Below, piece after piece: positions 1-11,395 of a stretch of DNA of 64,000 nucleotides. The position numbers and the translations under genes were made by a program. How positions within the stretch are numbered: the stretch's first letter is position 1; every line of letters starts with the position of its first letter. The stretch covers positions 1-64,000 of the forward strand of contig QANZ01022632.1 in NCBI GenBank assembly GCA_003254925.1, written 5' to 3'. The notes beneath the pieces were generated by a model, which did no database searches, had not been told where the DNA came from, and saw only the letters and a program-made list of their open reading frames with translations. This stretch comes from Chamaecrista fasciculata. Its lineage: Eukaryota; Streptophyta; Magnoliopsida; Fabales; Fabaceae.

Positions 1-161
1 TTTAAATAATTATCTTATTTTTAATATACAGTATACTGTTGAAATTATGTATCAAATTTTGAATAATAATTTGTTGTTAGTTAAAGATAAATTATTTGGT
101 CCACAAATTTGTAAAGATTATTCTATTTTGATCCTTGAATTTATTTTTTGGTCATTGAATT
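1..161. other. AT-rich left flank
   Basis: No gene is seen here. The sequence has the 'ttttggtc...' phrase common at ends of plant MITEs and MULEs, so it may be the edge of an older element. Bases 157-161 (GAATT) are the left target-site copy of the retrotransposon that follows. Confidence 0.6.
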
Positions 162-787
162 TGATATACACTCCTCGGAATGGCCTCTCGGATCTGTTAT
201 CCAAGGACATAAGGGACACCCGACGGAGAGGCAACCCAAACAGGTTCCCCCTCCCATACTCAAGCATTTAATGCCAAGATATTGGCATTAAATGCTAGGA
301 TCCGTGAAAGCACGTGACAGGACAAGAAAGACACGCAAAAGGACTAAAACGCCCCCTGCGCGCAGACCAAACCATGAAAAGCACTCTTGGCTATCACTGA
401 CAACCAGGAGAGAAGGTTGGAAATCCCACCGTACCCTGGCAGTGATAGCTGTCACGTCAAAAGCAGAAACCTACACCAACCCCCTTTTCCTCACACATCC
501 CGAGTACACCCCTAACGTCTCAGAGAGAGACCTCGTACGAACATGAGACAAAAGGGAAGGAGGATAAAAGGAAAAGGGGGGGGACCTTTTCGGGGGTAAC
601 GACTCTCTCTCTCTAAAAATATTCAAACTCTCCAGCTTTCTCTCACTAACTTAAGCATCGGAGAAGAATCGCAGGGAACCCCCTGTGCATTCTCGTTTGC
701 AGGTTCCGACGACCCCCACTGGCCGGAAGCTGCCTTCTACTGTGAACTCAAGGTTAGATTTATCCTAATCCAGCTTTGTAGTTTTCA
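162..787 (+). repeat. 5' LTR of the Tat element
   Basis: It begins TGATATACAC and ends GTAGTTTTCA, and is the same length as the 3' copy at 11396-12021. It contains a palindrome-like ATTTAATGCCAAGATATTGGCATTAAAT around 267-294, an ACGTG motif near 313, a run of eight G near 577 and a CT-rich stretch near 604. Short ORFs within it are not credible genes. Confidence 0.95.
563..570 (+). promoter_or_regulatory. Possible TATA box of the LTR promoter
   Basis: GATAAAAG lies in a purine-rich stretch about 225 bp before the LTR end, a reasonable distance for U3 followed by R-U5. This is a weak motif match; no transcript evidence is available. The same motif recurs in the 3' LTR. Confidence 0.35.
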
Positions 788-788
788 C

Positions 789-796
789 TGGCGCCC
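789..796 (+). other. Primer-binding site
   Basis: TGGCGCCC begins one base after the LTR end. It is complementary to a tRNA 3' end reading GGGCGCCA. TGGCGCC-type sites are usual in Athila/Tat elements. The exact tRNA was not determined. Confidence 0.75.
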
Positions 797-1104
797 TCTG
801 TGGGGAAAGATGAGGAAACTCCGGTTATCTCTCCCCCCCTCGACTTAGCTGTTGCTAAGACACACACACACTCGACGGGGAGCACATCGTAGGGAAGAGA
901 GTTCCTCCACGAACTCCACCCTGCTCTCCCCCACACTCTTCATAGCTTTCTGCTCCACATCTTCGACGAACAAGTTTTCTGTTTCTTTTACTCAAACCCC
1001 CGAGAGACCCTGGTACGGCTCTCCGTGGAGGTCATACTCGTATTATGTGCTAACCCCTTGTTGTTATCTCTTGACTGTGAACTCAAGCTACGACGTTCTC
1101 TGCC

Positions 1105-4100
1105 ATGGAAACCCATAACGAGAACCAGCTACACCCGAGCTCAGCAAACGCTCCCTCGGGCTCGAGTAACCCGAGAGATCAACAAGCCGGAGACACTGCA
1201 CAGGATCGTGACCCCAGGTCATCACCCCGGAGTGCACCAGGACACACACAGCAGGGCGAGAGAACTCCCACACCACTAACCTCTCTCGCCGGGTTCCACC
1301 AGAACACTGAGGAAGAAACTCGTGCAACACCCTCTCCGTATACAGCCGAAATACGGGCGATTGTTCAGACAGAACTCAGGGAGGCAAGGGCTGCACACGT
1401 AGCTGACATGGCCTCCCTGCGTCGAAACATGGAAGAGCAGTTTAACCAGTTCATGGAAAGGCGTTTCAGCGAGTTGGTCAGTTCCAGCTCCAAGGGAAAA
1501 CAGATACAAGAAGTCCCCGAGCTCCGTCCGCCAGTTGTCCCTCCACCAGTGTATTACGCCACTCCCGACACACGACCCCCCTCCGAAGCCGTGTTGTCGG
1601 GACGAGAAGAGGAACACGCCCCCGAGGAGCGAAGTGAACCGACCGGGATGAACCACCCCATCACCTCTCCAGCACCATCAGGGTCCACAATGCAACAGTG
1701 GAATGTGCCGGCGGAATTATGGCAACTCTTAGCCAAACACCTGCCATCTGCAGGCCCGTCGGCAACGGCAAACCCTCCCTCAGCCCCCCCAGCAATAGTT
1801 CCGACACCTCCGGCGCTCCCGATGCCCTCTCCCGGGATATACGCGCCGCACATACAGCAAGATGAACTACCCACCGGATTCAAAATGCCGATGAAGCTGC
1901 CCCGGTATGATGGAACAAAGGATCCAGATGATCATCTCCGACAGTTCCACGCCTGCATGCAGATTGCCAACCTGTCGGAAGGCAAAAAGTGCAAGTTGTT
2001 TCCGACCACACTCGTCGGAGAAGGGCTCATTTGGTTCTCCAAGCTCCCCAATGACAGTATACACAGCTTCCGGGATATGGAGAACCTGTTCAAAAAACGC
2101 TTTGCCACCAGCGTAGTGTACAAGCAGCCGGCATCCGTGTTGGCAGACGTCCATCAGGGAGAGCACGAGTCTCTCCGTGACTTCCTACATCGCTTCAATC
2201 AGAAATGCCTCACTGTCAAGGACCTAGAGGACAGCGTGGCGGTACACGCCTTCCAGGCAGGCCTCCGCCCCGGACAAACCCATAAGGAGCTAGCTTTCAT
2301 GAACCCTAGCTCGCTAGAAGAGTTGTTATCGAAGGTCCAGGAGTTCATCATCAAGGAGGATGCCTTCACCTCCCAGAAAAGCAGATTTGCAAACATGAGC
2401 TCCGGCAGTAAGCAGCAGCAGCAGCAGCAGTACCGTGGCGACCAACGCCGCCGAGACCCCCCCCGGCAGGACAGACAGAAACACCCCCAGCAGGAGAGGG
2501 GTAGCGATAGGCAGCCAGTCCCCTCCCGAGCACGGTTTAATGTCTACACCGTCCTCACCGTCTCACCAGCCCGGATATTAGCAGAGTCCCAGGGCCTCGG
2601 GATTTTTTCCGTCCTCACCCCGAGGAAATCACGACCCGGGGACAGACCGAAGGATCAGAGCCGGTACTGTGAATACCACCGGGACCACGGTCATACTACC
2701 GATGAGTGCATATCGCTGAAGGATGAGATCGAGGCCCTCATCCAGAATGGAAAACTAGGGAAATACGTAAAGCGGGACAACAAAAGGAGAGAGGATGACA
2801 GAGAACACCGGGGCGGGGACCAAGGCAGGCAGCAGAGACCCCGTCGTGATGACAGGCCTCCGGAAGGAGGATCAGGAGGGAATAACACAGGTTCTCAGAT
2901 GTTGGGGACCATCAACGTCATAGCCGGCGGAGTGGACCGCCGGAGGAGGGGCCCGCAGTCGCGGAAGCGAATGAGGAGATCCGTTATGAAGCTAGATTAC
3001 CTCAAAAAACCCCACGCGCCCCAGGGAGAACCAATCATTTTCACCGACGAGGAGCTGGCGGATGTGGACTCCGAAGAGTGCGACCCTATGGTAATCACAG
3101 CCGGGGTCGGGAGATACAACGTGAAGAGGATCCTGGTTGACCAGGGGTCCTCGGCTGACATATTATTCCGGGATGCCTTCTCGAGTATGGGTCTCTCCCG
3201 AGAGCAACTCTCCCCTTTCAACGAGCACCTGATCGGCTTTTCCGGGGCCCAGGTCCCTGTGGAGGGGATGATCGAACTGAACCTCACGTTGGGAGAGGAT
3301 CCGAAGTGCGTATGCATCCCAACTATCTTCGTGGTTGTCAGGACACCCTCCGCCTACAACGCCATTCTCGGTAGGCCTTCGCTGAATGCTGCCCGTGCCG
3401 TCGTGTCCACGGCACACTTGCTGATGAAATTCCCCACCCCTAACGGCGTGGGGCAGGTACGGGCAAACCAGGAGGTAGCCAGGCAATGCTACGCCACCAG
3501 CCTGGCCAAGCCCCAGACCAGCCGAGAAGCTCCTCAGAACCCTCCGCCATCATCCTCTGAAAAAGGAAAAGAGAAGGAACACGCAGTAATGAACTGCGAG
3601 ATTGTTGATTTACGGGATGAGATCCCGCAGAACCATCCGCAGCCGTCGGATGAGATGGAGTCAGTGGCTTTTCCGGGCTCTCCGGAGAAAACCGTCAATA
3701 TCTGCGCCACCCTCTCCCCGCCAGAAAAAGAAGCACTAATCCAGTTCCTCTACCGGAATGAGGACATTTTTGCATGGTCCGCATCGGACATGCCGGGGAT
3801 TGATCCAAGCATCATCTGCCATTCCCTTAACGTTGACGGGAGGCCTGGCGTCTTCCAAAAGAAAAGAAACTTGGGTCAACAACGCCAGCAGGCAGCTAAA
3901 GAGGAAGTAGAGAAGTTGCTGGCAGCAGGCTTCATTCGCGAAACCAAGTACCCCACGTGGCTGTCCAACGTGGTCCTGGTCCAGAAGGCCAACGGAAAAT
4001 GGAGAATGTGTGTAGACTTCTCCGACCTGAACAAAGCATGCCCGAAGGACCCCTACCCACTCCCTAGCATCGACAGACTCGTCGACGGAACAAGTGGCCA

Positions 4101-7095
4101 CGCCACACTGAGTTTCCTCGACGCATTTTCCGGATACAATCAGATCCGGATGGACCCAAGGGACGTGGAGAAGACTGCCTTCATCACAGACAAGGGAGTC
4201 TTCTGCTACAAGGTCATGCCCTTTGGCCTGAAGAATGCCGGCGCCACCTACCAGCGCATGATGGACCTCTTCTTCCGGGACCACCTCGGAAAGAACATCG
4301 AGGTATACGTCGACGACATGGTCGTCAAGACGAAAGCCGGCAACAACCATCTGGAGGACCTGGAGGAGATCTTCGCGATATTGAGGCAGTACCAGATGCG
4401 CCTTAATCCTTCAAAATGTGCCTTTGGCGTGTCGGGAGGCAAATTCCTCGGGTTCCTCATCTCACAGCGAGGAATAGAGGTCAACCCGGACCAGTGCAGA
4501 GCCATAATGGAAATGTCCCCTCCAAAGAATCCCAAGGAGGTGCAACGCCTCACCGGCCGGATCGCCGCCATCCATCGCTTCCCCTCCAGGTAGCGTCAGC
4601 ACTGATCACTCCACTTCTATTCAGAAGTAGTTAGTCAAGGGGCGTATCCCCCCCACCCCTCTCCCTGTTTAATTTACTTATGTTTTTGTAATCTCCTACC
4701 CGGACATACGAGCTCCGGATGGTATATGTATGCTTGCACATCGCGAGCCCCCTACTACGTTAATAAAAAGTCTCCTCTTGTGCAAATTCTCTGTTTATTC
4801 TACTTACACAACAAGTACTAACAGAACATCTAAAACAAACTAACCAGGTCCGCCGACCGCTGCCTCCCATTCTTCAAAACCCTCAAAGGAGGAAAGAAGT
4901 TCGAATGGACGGAGGAATGCGATAGGGCCTTCCTGGAGCTGAAGCAGTATCTGGCAAAACCGCCAATACTGACCACTCCCAGGCTGGAGACACCGATATA
5001 CGTATACCTCGCGGCTAACGACCAGGCAGTCAGCTCTGCGTTAGTCACCGAGGAGGGAGAGGATCAGAAGCCCATTTACTTCTCCAGCAAGGTCCTGACC
5101 CCATCGGAGTCACGATACCACATGCTCGAGAAGCTGGCATTCGCCTTACTGGTATCAACGAGGAAGCTCCGACCCTACTACCAGCAGTATCAGATCATCG
5201 TCCGGACCGACCGACCACTACGGCAGGTCATTCACCAGCCTGATGTCGCCGGACGGCTGTCTTACTGGGCCATTGAGCTCTCGGAGTTCGGACTAATGTT
5301 CCAACCTCGAAGAGCCATCAAGGGGCAAGCCTTAGCGGACTTCGTCGCCGAGATGACTTCACCGGAGGCACTCAACAGCACATGGATTATATACGTGGAT
5401 GGTGCCTCCTCCAGCAAGTCAAAAGGGGCCGGAGTCATCCTAGAAGCACCAGACGGCATGGTTATTGAGCAATCCATTGAGATACGCTTTCCCGCCACCA
5501 ATAACCAAGCCGAATACGAGGCCCTCCTAGCTGCCTTGGAGCTGGCCCTCATGGTCAACGCCCAGGAGCTAACGGTCAACAGCGACTCCCAGCTGGTGGT
5601 TCAACAGATGAAGGGAGAGTTCGAGGTTAAGGAGGAGACCATCCTCAAATACCACGCCAAAGCACGGCGTCTAGCTGCCAAGTTTCAAAAAGTGGAATTC
5701 AGACACGTCCCCCGGGATCAGAACTCCCGCGCCGACAAGTTAGCAAAGCTGGCAAATAAGCCCAGCAAGGCTGGCAGAGACTCCATCATCTGCACCACTC
5801 TCGAACAACCCTCCATCAACGAGGAGGAGGTGAATCAGATCGATGGGGTATCCACCTGGATGACGCCAATTGTGACCTACCTCAAGGATGGTACCCTCCC
5901 CGCCGACCGAGCAGAAGCGAGGAACTTGACCAGAAGGGCTGCACGGTACTTCCTATCCGGCGAAACACTTTACAAAAAGGGATTTTCATCTCCATCACTG
6001 AAGTGTGTACCCCCGGAGGAGGCAAACTACATCCTCCGAGAGCTACACGCCGGAGTATGTGGCTCCCACCAGGCCCCGGCAGCTCTGAAAAGAAAAACGC
6101 TGCAAGCCGGTTTCTACTGGCCGGGCATCATTAAGGACGCAGATCAACTAGTCAAGACATGTGACAAGTGCCAACGCCACGGAAACCTCATACACACGCC
6201 GGCAGAGGATATGCATCCCCTGCAGGCTCCGTGGCCTTTTGACATTTGGGGCATAGACATCTTGGGGCCATTTCCACAGGCCACCAACCAACGGAAGTTC
6301 TTGGTAGTCGCCGTCGACCACTTCACCAAGTGGGTAGAGGCAGAGCCCCTGGCGTCTATTACCTCGGCGGCAATCATCAAGTTTGTCACCAAGAACATAA
6401 TCACTCGATTTGGCATCCCACGGACTCTCATAACAGACAACGGGCGCCAATTCATCAGCCAGCAGTTCCGGGAGTTCTGTGAGAGTTACCACATGAAGCT
6501 GAAGACCACATCCGTGGAACACCCTGCCACGAACGGACAAACGGAGCTGGCTAACAGAATCATCCTCAAGGGATTGAGAAAGCGCCTGGATAACGCCAAG
6601 GGGCGATGGGTAGACGAATTGCCTTCGGTTTTGTGGTCATACCGTGTCACAAAACAAACGGCAACCAAGGAAACCCCCTATGCTCTGGCCTACGGCTGCG
6701 AAGCCATGATCCCCGCCGAAATCGGAGCAACCTCCGATAGAGTCCTCTACTATGAGGAGCAGCAGAACCAGGCCCAGCGCCAGGCATCCTTAGACATCTC
6801 TGAGGAAATGAGGGAGACAGCATTGATCCGGATGGCTGCATACAAGCAGAAGATAGCGAACTACTTCAACACCAAGGTCAAAAAACGTACATTGCACGTC
6901 GGAGACCTGGTCCTGAGGGAAGTCGCCAACAACAGGGTCAACCCCTCGGAAGGCAAACTGGGACCCAACTGGGAGGGTCCATATCGGATTTATGAAGCAC
7001 TCCCAGGAGGAGCCTACCGCCTAGAGACCATGGGTGGGAACCATCTCCCAAACCCATGGAACATAGCTAAGTTAAAGAAATATCTGTCTCCATGA
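1105..7095 (+). CDS. gag-pol: Gag-Pol polyprotein of the Tat element (two exons)
   Basis: It encodes the capsid and replication enzymes of the element. The ATG at 1105 sits in a good context (gccATGGaa). Exon 1 is 1105-4589 and exon 2 is 4848-7095; joined they give about 1910 codons. In order I see: a retrotransposon Gag domain (coded about 1880-2390), a zinc-knuckle-like Cys/His motif (about 2668-2715), an aspartic protease with VDQGSSADILF (about 3136), RT with YVDD (about 4306-4317), the ancestral RNase H (about 4860-5230), a second RNase H starting IYVDGAS with NNQAEYEAL (about 5390-5750), and an integrase with HHCC zinc residues, TDNG and a late Glu (about 6000-6750). The protease has D-Q-G instead of D-T/S-G, as in many plant relatives. 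No chromodomain is present. Without splicing the frame stops at 4591-4593, giving Gag-Pro-RT only. Confidence 0.9.
4590..4847 (+). other. Predicted spliceosomal intron inside pol
   Basis: The donor is CCAG|GTAGCG and the acceptor ACTAACCAG|GTCC. A perfect TACTAAC branch-site consensus lies at 4816-4822, 26 nt before the acceptor AG. Joining 4589 to 4848 restores an uninterrupted frame from the RT thumb into RNase H. The 258-bp length is a multiple of three, but the retained sequence has an immediate in-frame TAG. AATAAA occurs at about 4761-4766, so premature polyadenylation inside the intron is possible. Confidence 0.8.
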
Positions 7096-7524
7096 CAGTA
7101 CTCATGTAACTTTTCTCAAAGTTTAATGAAAATCATGTTTCTTCTTACTGCTATTTCTTCCCTTTTTATCTTTCTATTATGAATGATTAAATGGGCCCTC
7201 GGTCCTCTACGCAGGCAGGGAGGGACGCCTCCCTTACGCCTCGGACACATGAGCTCCAACGCTCTGCAGGTCAGAGTTACCTGCTCCGGCTAGCCACGTC
7301 ACGGGCAAACTCATGAAGTAAACAACGTGACTCACACAGTAACAAGTCGTTACAATATATTCGTACACGATATAACATAAGCAAAACACGGAAATGACAC
7401 CAAGCGCCAGCAGTACATTTTATATAGACAAATATTATGTACAAAGTCATCAACTTATAAATTTACAAAATACATCACATCAAGGAGGGGGAGGGGGGTT
7501 ACAAGTGTTTACAACGAATAACAT
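7096..7524. other. Spacer between convergent pol and antisense gene
   Basis: No ORF is supported. The stretch separates the stop of pol from the stop of the antisense gene, so it probably holds both 3' UTRs and polyadenylation signals. A 16-bp stretch near 7242 (CGGACACATGAGCTCC) resembles one in the pol intron near 4702. Confidence 0.6.
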
Positions 7525-10500
7525 TCACACACCCCCCGGCGGCAGCACAGGCTCATCTACAAGGTAGTCATCGGTTGAACAATCAGTAGGTTCGGGACCC
7601 TTCGGAGGGGCATCACTTCCGTCTTCCCCATCACCCTCCTCACCAAACAAACCCAGCCCAGGTCTTCCTCCCTGGTGGGATGGAGAGGCACCCGTAGTGG
7701 TTGTGGGAGCACTTGGAACATTCACCAGCACACCGAGCAGCACCCTCCCCATGTCCAACTTGCCACTCGAGGATTCCCCTCTCTCCGCTGGGTCAGCAGG
7801 GCGTTCCGGGCACTTCTCCAGGGGACGGACCCGGTCAACGATTACGCCGTTGGCCACCTCCTGCATAGGGTGCACATCATCCAGGCTCCGAGCAGCCTCC
7901 GGATAGAAGTGAACTACTTGCCTCACCCCGTTGATGAAGCCCTTCTCGTAAAAACACTTCCCCTCCCACTGGAGTTGGGCCCTCTCATTTTCCAGGGTCT
8001 CCTCCAGCCTCCTAGTCATTGCGTCCAGTGAAAAGCTGTGAGTTGTCGCCATCCGGCCCATGGCAGCTTCGTGGTCGCGCTTCAGCTCGTTGATGGCGGC
8101 GGAGTGCTCCCGTCGGAGAGCATCCATCTCCGCCTCCCAGCGACGCCGCTGGACAGACATATCCTCAGCAGCCACCCGCGCCGTCCCCTCCCCCTCAGCT
8201 CGGGCTTCCTCAAGGCGAGTCTTAAATGTTTCTCGCTCAGAAGCCAGAGCAGTCTCCGCTGCACACTTCTCCCCTCGGAGACTATCCAGCGCTGACTCAT
8301 AGTCTCCCACGAGACGCTCCAACTCTTTACCATGCTCCTCCGACTGGGCCCTCAGCAATTCGTCAGCTTTTGACGCCTCCACAACACGAGCATCTTCTAG
8401 CTGCTTCAACAATCCCTCTCTTTCGGTGGTAAGCTCCGCCACCCGTCCCTCCAACAGGGCAACCTTCTTCTCAGACTCAGCCAATAGCCCCTTATGCATA
8501 GAATTCCTGCCCCGGATATCCTCGAACTGCTGATAAAGCACTGCTATCCGGCGACAGGACTCCAACCCGTGTTTAAGGGCATCGGCGGCAACATCTCGAG
8601 GAAGTTTGGCCACCAGGTCATCCATGTAGTCCTTGCCGGCCCGTGTACTGGAAGACTCCATGAATAAGAAGGGGTTGATGCTACTGCCCAGGATATCCGC
8701 TGGCAACACTCCACTCCTCGGAGCCGGCACAGGATATCGATTGTGCAAAACATCCAAGGGCTCCGCCACCACCCCACGTGACGGTCCCGCGTCAGAACCA
8801 CCATTGCCCCCTCCCGGAGCAACGCCCTCCTTCTGAACAGGAGTTTCACTTTGGCGAGGCGAAGCCACCCCGGCAGCTGGAGGGATCAGCCCCCCGGACG
8901 AAACGGTGGCCACCCCAGCAACCGGACCCCCTTCCCCCGCTGGACCGCTGTTCCCCTGATCTGCCAAGATTTCACCTTCAGATAATCTAGCGCCCCCATC
9001 AATAACCGGATCTTCATTCTCCGGGGGCGGTGTGTTCCCCCCGGCAACCAAGTTGTCACCCTCTGGCGAGGAGGGAGCCTCCTCGGTGACCAAGTCTTCA
9101 TCTTCCGACGACTGGTTCCCACCCCCATCAGCAACCAAGTCCTCACCCTCAGGGGAGGTAGCAATTTCCTCGATAACCGGCAGCACGTTTGGCGGAGGAA
9201 CCCCTCCCTCCTCGATTGGTGGGATGTCGGAAGTCCCACTCCCACTCACCAACTGACTTATAGTCAGCGAGTCCTCCTCACCGGATGATGACGCACTGTC
9301 CACTTCGATGGGCCCCTCATCGGCTTTCTCCCCGGCATCGTCGCCCCCCTCCAAAGCAGCCGGACTGCCCGACGATCCCCTTGGAGCAGAATAATACTGA
9401 GAAGACGCCCGCGGTTTCAGAGCTGCGCTGGGATCCTCCTCCTCATTCTCACTCTCGTACAAGACCAGTTTGGGCCTCTTCACGGGAGGACTATCATCCG
9501 ACGGAGACCCACGTGCAATTGGCCTCGCCATAACAGTAGGGGCCATGACAGAAGCAACGGTCACCCCACGCTCCAGGGCCCGAGAGGCACCCCTCCCAAG
9601 CGGACTCCCAGTTGGAGCAGCCCTTTCTCTCTTCTTCTTCTTCTTTGGGGGAGAAGCATTTCTACCCCCCTCCGCAGCCGCAGGGGGAAGGAGGGGCAGA
9701 CGGAGGGTTGCTTCGGAGGCAGGTATCACGAAACTGCCACAACTGGAGGTAGCCTTGGTGAAATACTCCAGCCGCCCCCGGAAACCAAGGTGATGCATCA
9801 CTGATACAGTAAGCCAGGCACAGAACAATCAGACAGAGCAAACTTAAGAGGAAAAAACTGAAAGGAAAAACGGAACGACCTTTAACCAACACTTACCCCA
9901 CGTCTTGTAATCATTGCCGTCCTGCTTCGCCGCCGTTAACAGCAGCCTGACGGCATGGTGCTCTTCGGGGCTCAAGTTTTCCCTGGCCAACGCCCTCTGC
10001 CCAACAATGGGCTCTGACCAGGAGAGGGGAAACCGAGGATAACCCTCATCATCCAAGTACCACGGACGTCGGTCTGCCGGCTCCCAGGAAACGAAGAAAT
10101 GATAATTTGTCCATTTCTTCACACTGCTAACATTAGCAGACAACACACTATACCGGTTGGGCTTGTTCATACAATGGAGGCTCACCCACCCTCCATTTTT
10201 ACACTCCACCCGGTATGACCAGAATAGGACCTTCACGGTCAGCTCCACTTCCAGCTCCGCCGCCACATTCTGGAGAATGGCGAGAAGCCGCCAGGAATTG
10301 GGATGCAGTTGAGCAGGAGAGCAGTTCATGTAGTTTAGGACTTCCATCTCGAAGTCCGAGAAGGGAAACCGTATCCCTACATTCTGGAGGACATACTCAT
10401 TGAACAAGAAGCCCCCTTCGTGCGCAAAACTGTATCTCTCGCTGCCCCATCCATCGACACCTTCCTTGATATGACTGGCGACATGCCCCAGCCTCCTCAT

Positions 10501-10902
10501 CGGAGTACCCGGAGCGAAGAACGTCTCATTCAGGGTGGCAAGTTCGGCGGGATCCGCGAACTTCGACCTCTCCAACACGATCTTGGGGTCGATAGGAACG
10601 TTGCAAGGCAGTCCCTGTGGCGACGCCCAGGCCACTACACCTCGGGCACGACACAGGGCCTCAGCGCCGTCCGCCTCTGCACGCATTAGCTTTGATTGGA
10701 TGCTCCACCATAGGTCGGGCTCCATGGTAGGACCCCCCCAACCAGCTTTCATATCTTTTCTCTCAGTGACAGTATACCCCCTCTTCTCAGCAGTCACTGG
10801 GTCGAGATAACGAGCAACTGGAATTCCGTCGCAAGGGACCGACGACGAAGCACCGCCTTTCTCCCCCTTGCGATGCGAAACTTTCTTCAAAGATTTCCCC
10901 AT
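7525..10902 (-). CDS. Antisense accessory protein of the Tat element (two exons)
   Basis: The gene reads against pol. I chose the ATG at 10902-10900 (MGKSLKKVSHRK), the first ATG after a TATA motif; the frame is open further upstream but only with non-ATG starts. Exon 1 (10902-9897) encodes a region like the plant 'putative gypsy type transposon' family (LHPNSWRLLAI, NRYSVLSANVSSVKKW). Exon 2 (9800-7525) encodes an acidic, Ser/Pro/Gly-rich low-complexity stretch, then a long Glu/Ala/Arg-rich coiled coil, then a low-complexity tail. The joined product is about 1093 residues. Its role is unknown; similar antisense ORFs occur in other Tat elements. It has a basic motif SPPVKRPKL that could serve nuclear import. 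Confidence 0.75.
9801..9896 (-). other. Predicted intron of the antisense gene
   Basis: On the minus strand the donor is TGGG|GTAAGT (9896-9891) and the acceptor GTATCAG (ending 9801). The 96-bp intron joins phase-1 ends so that the first exon continues in frame into the large second ORF. Confidence 0.75.
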
Positions 10903-11002
10903 GGGTGCTGGGAATAGCTGACTCGAGGTTTGGCTCTTGGGTTTTTTCTCTCTCTGAGCAAATCGTGGGAAACGAAAATTGGGGAAGAGAGGGAAATGGC
11001 GG

Positions 11003-11008
11003 TTTATA
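11003..11008 (-). promoter_or_regulatory. TATA box for the antisense gene
   Basis: The minus strand reads TTTATAAACC about 100 bp upstream of the chosen ATG at 10902. Its position between the 75-bp repeats and the gene suggests a promoter inside the element, separate from the LTR. Motif evidence only. Confidence 0.5.
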
Positions 11009-11190
11009 AAGGGCCGTACAAAATTCAAAAATCAAGTGGGCAGTTGAAAAGACGCTGCCTACGTCAGCAACATGGGAAACCGAAGAACCTCCTCCACACA
11101 TTTTTCGTTCCCCATGCCACGTGTCCCCCAAAGCTTTTCAGCTTCCACGGAAAGAAGTCCAGAAGACTCCAGGTATTCGGAAACCGAAAT

Positions 11191-11395
11191 CACCCCTCGG
11201 AAGCCGACGGCGCGGACTCCCCCTCGGACCTTTCGGAGGGACTAGTGACATACACCTCTCGGGATCCCCCCTCGGGAACCGACGACGCGGACTCCCCCTC
11301 GGACCTTTCGGAGGGACTAGTGATATACACCTCTCGGGATCCCCCCTCGGAAGCCGACGGCGCGGACTCCCCCTCGGACCTTTCGGAGGGACTAG
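11191..11395 (+). repeat. Three 75-bp tandem repeats abutting the 3' LTR
   Basis: The unit (CTCGGAAGCCGACGGCGCGG ... GGAGGGACTAGTGATATACACC) recurs with a 75-bp period; its CGCGG core is at 11211, 11286 and 11361. Each unit ends with a near copy of the polypurine-tract/LTR junction, and the first 30 bp of the LTR look like a diverged next copy. As 75 is a multiple of three, the repeats create long but meaningless ORFs on both strands. The polypurine tract before the LTR is unusually poor (CGGAGGGACTAG). Confidence 0.85.

Noticed and set aside
292..546. 84-codon ORF in the LTR, repeated at 11526-11780
   Set aside because: It duplicates because the LTR duplicates; there are no domain features and it lies in U3.
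3736..4350. 204-codon minus-strand ORF inside gag-pol
   Set aside because: It lies wholly opposite the conserved RT frame; the codon structure belongs to RT.
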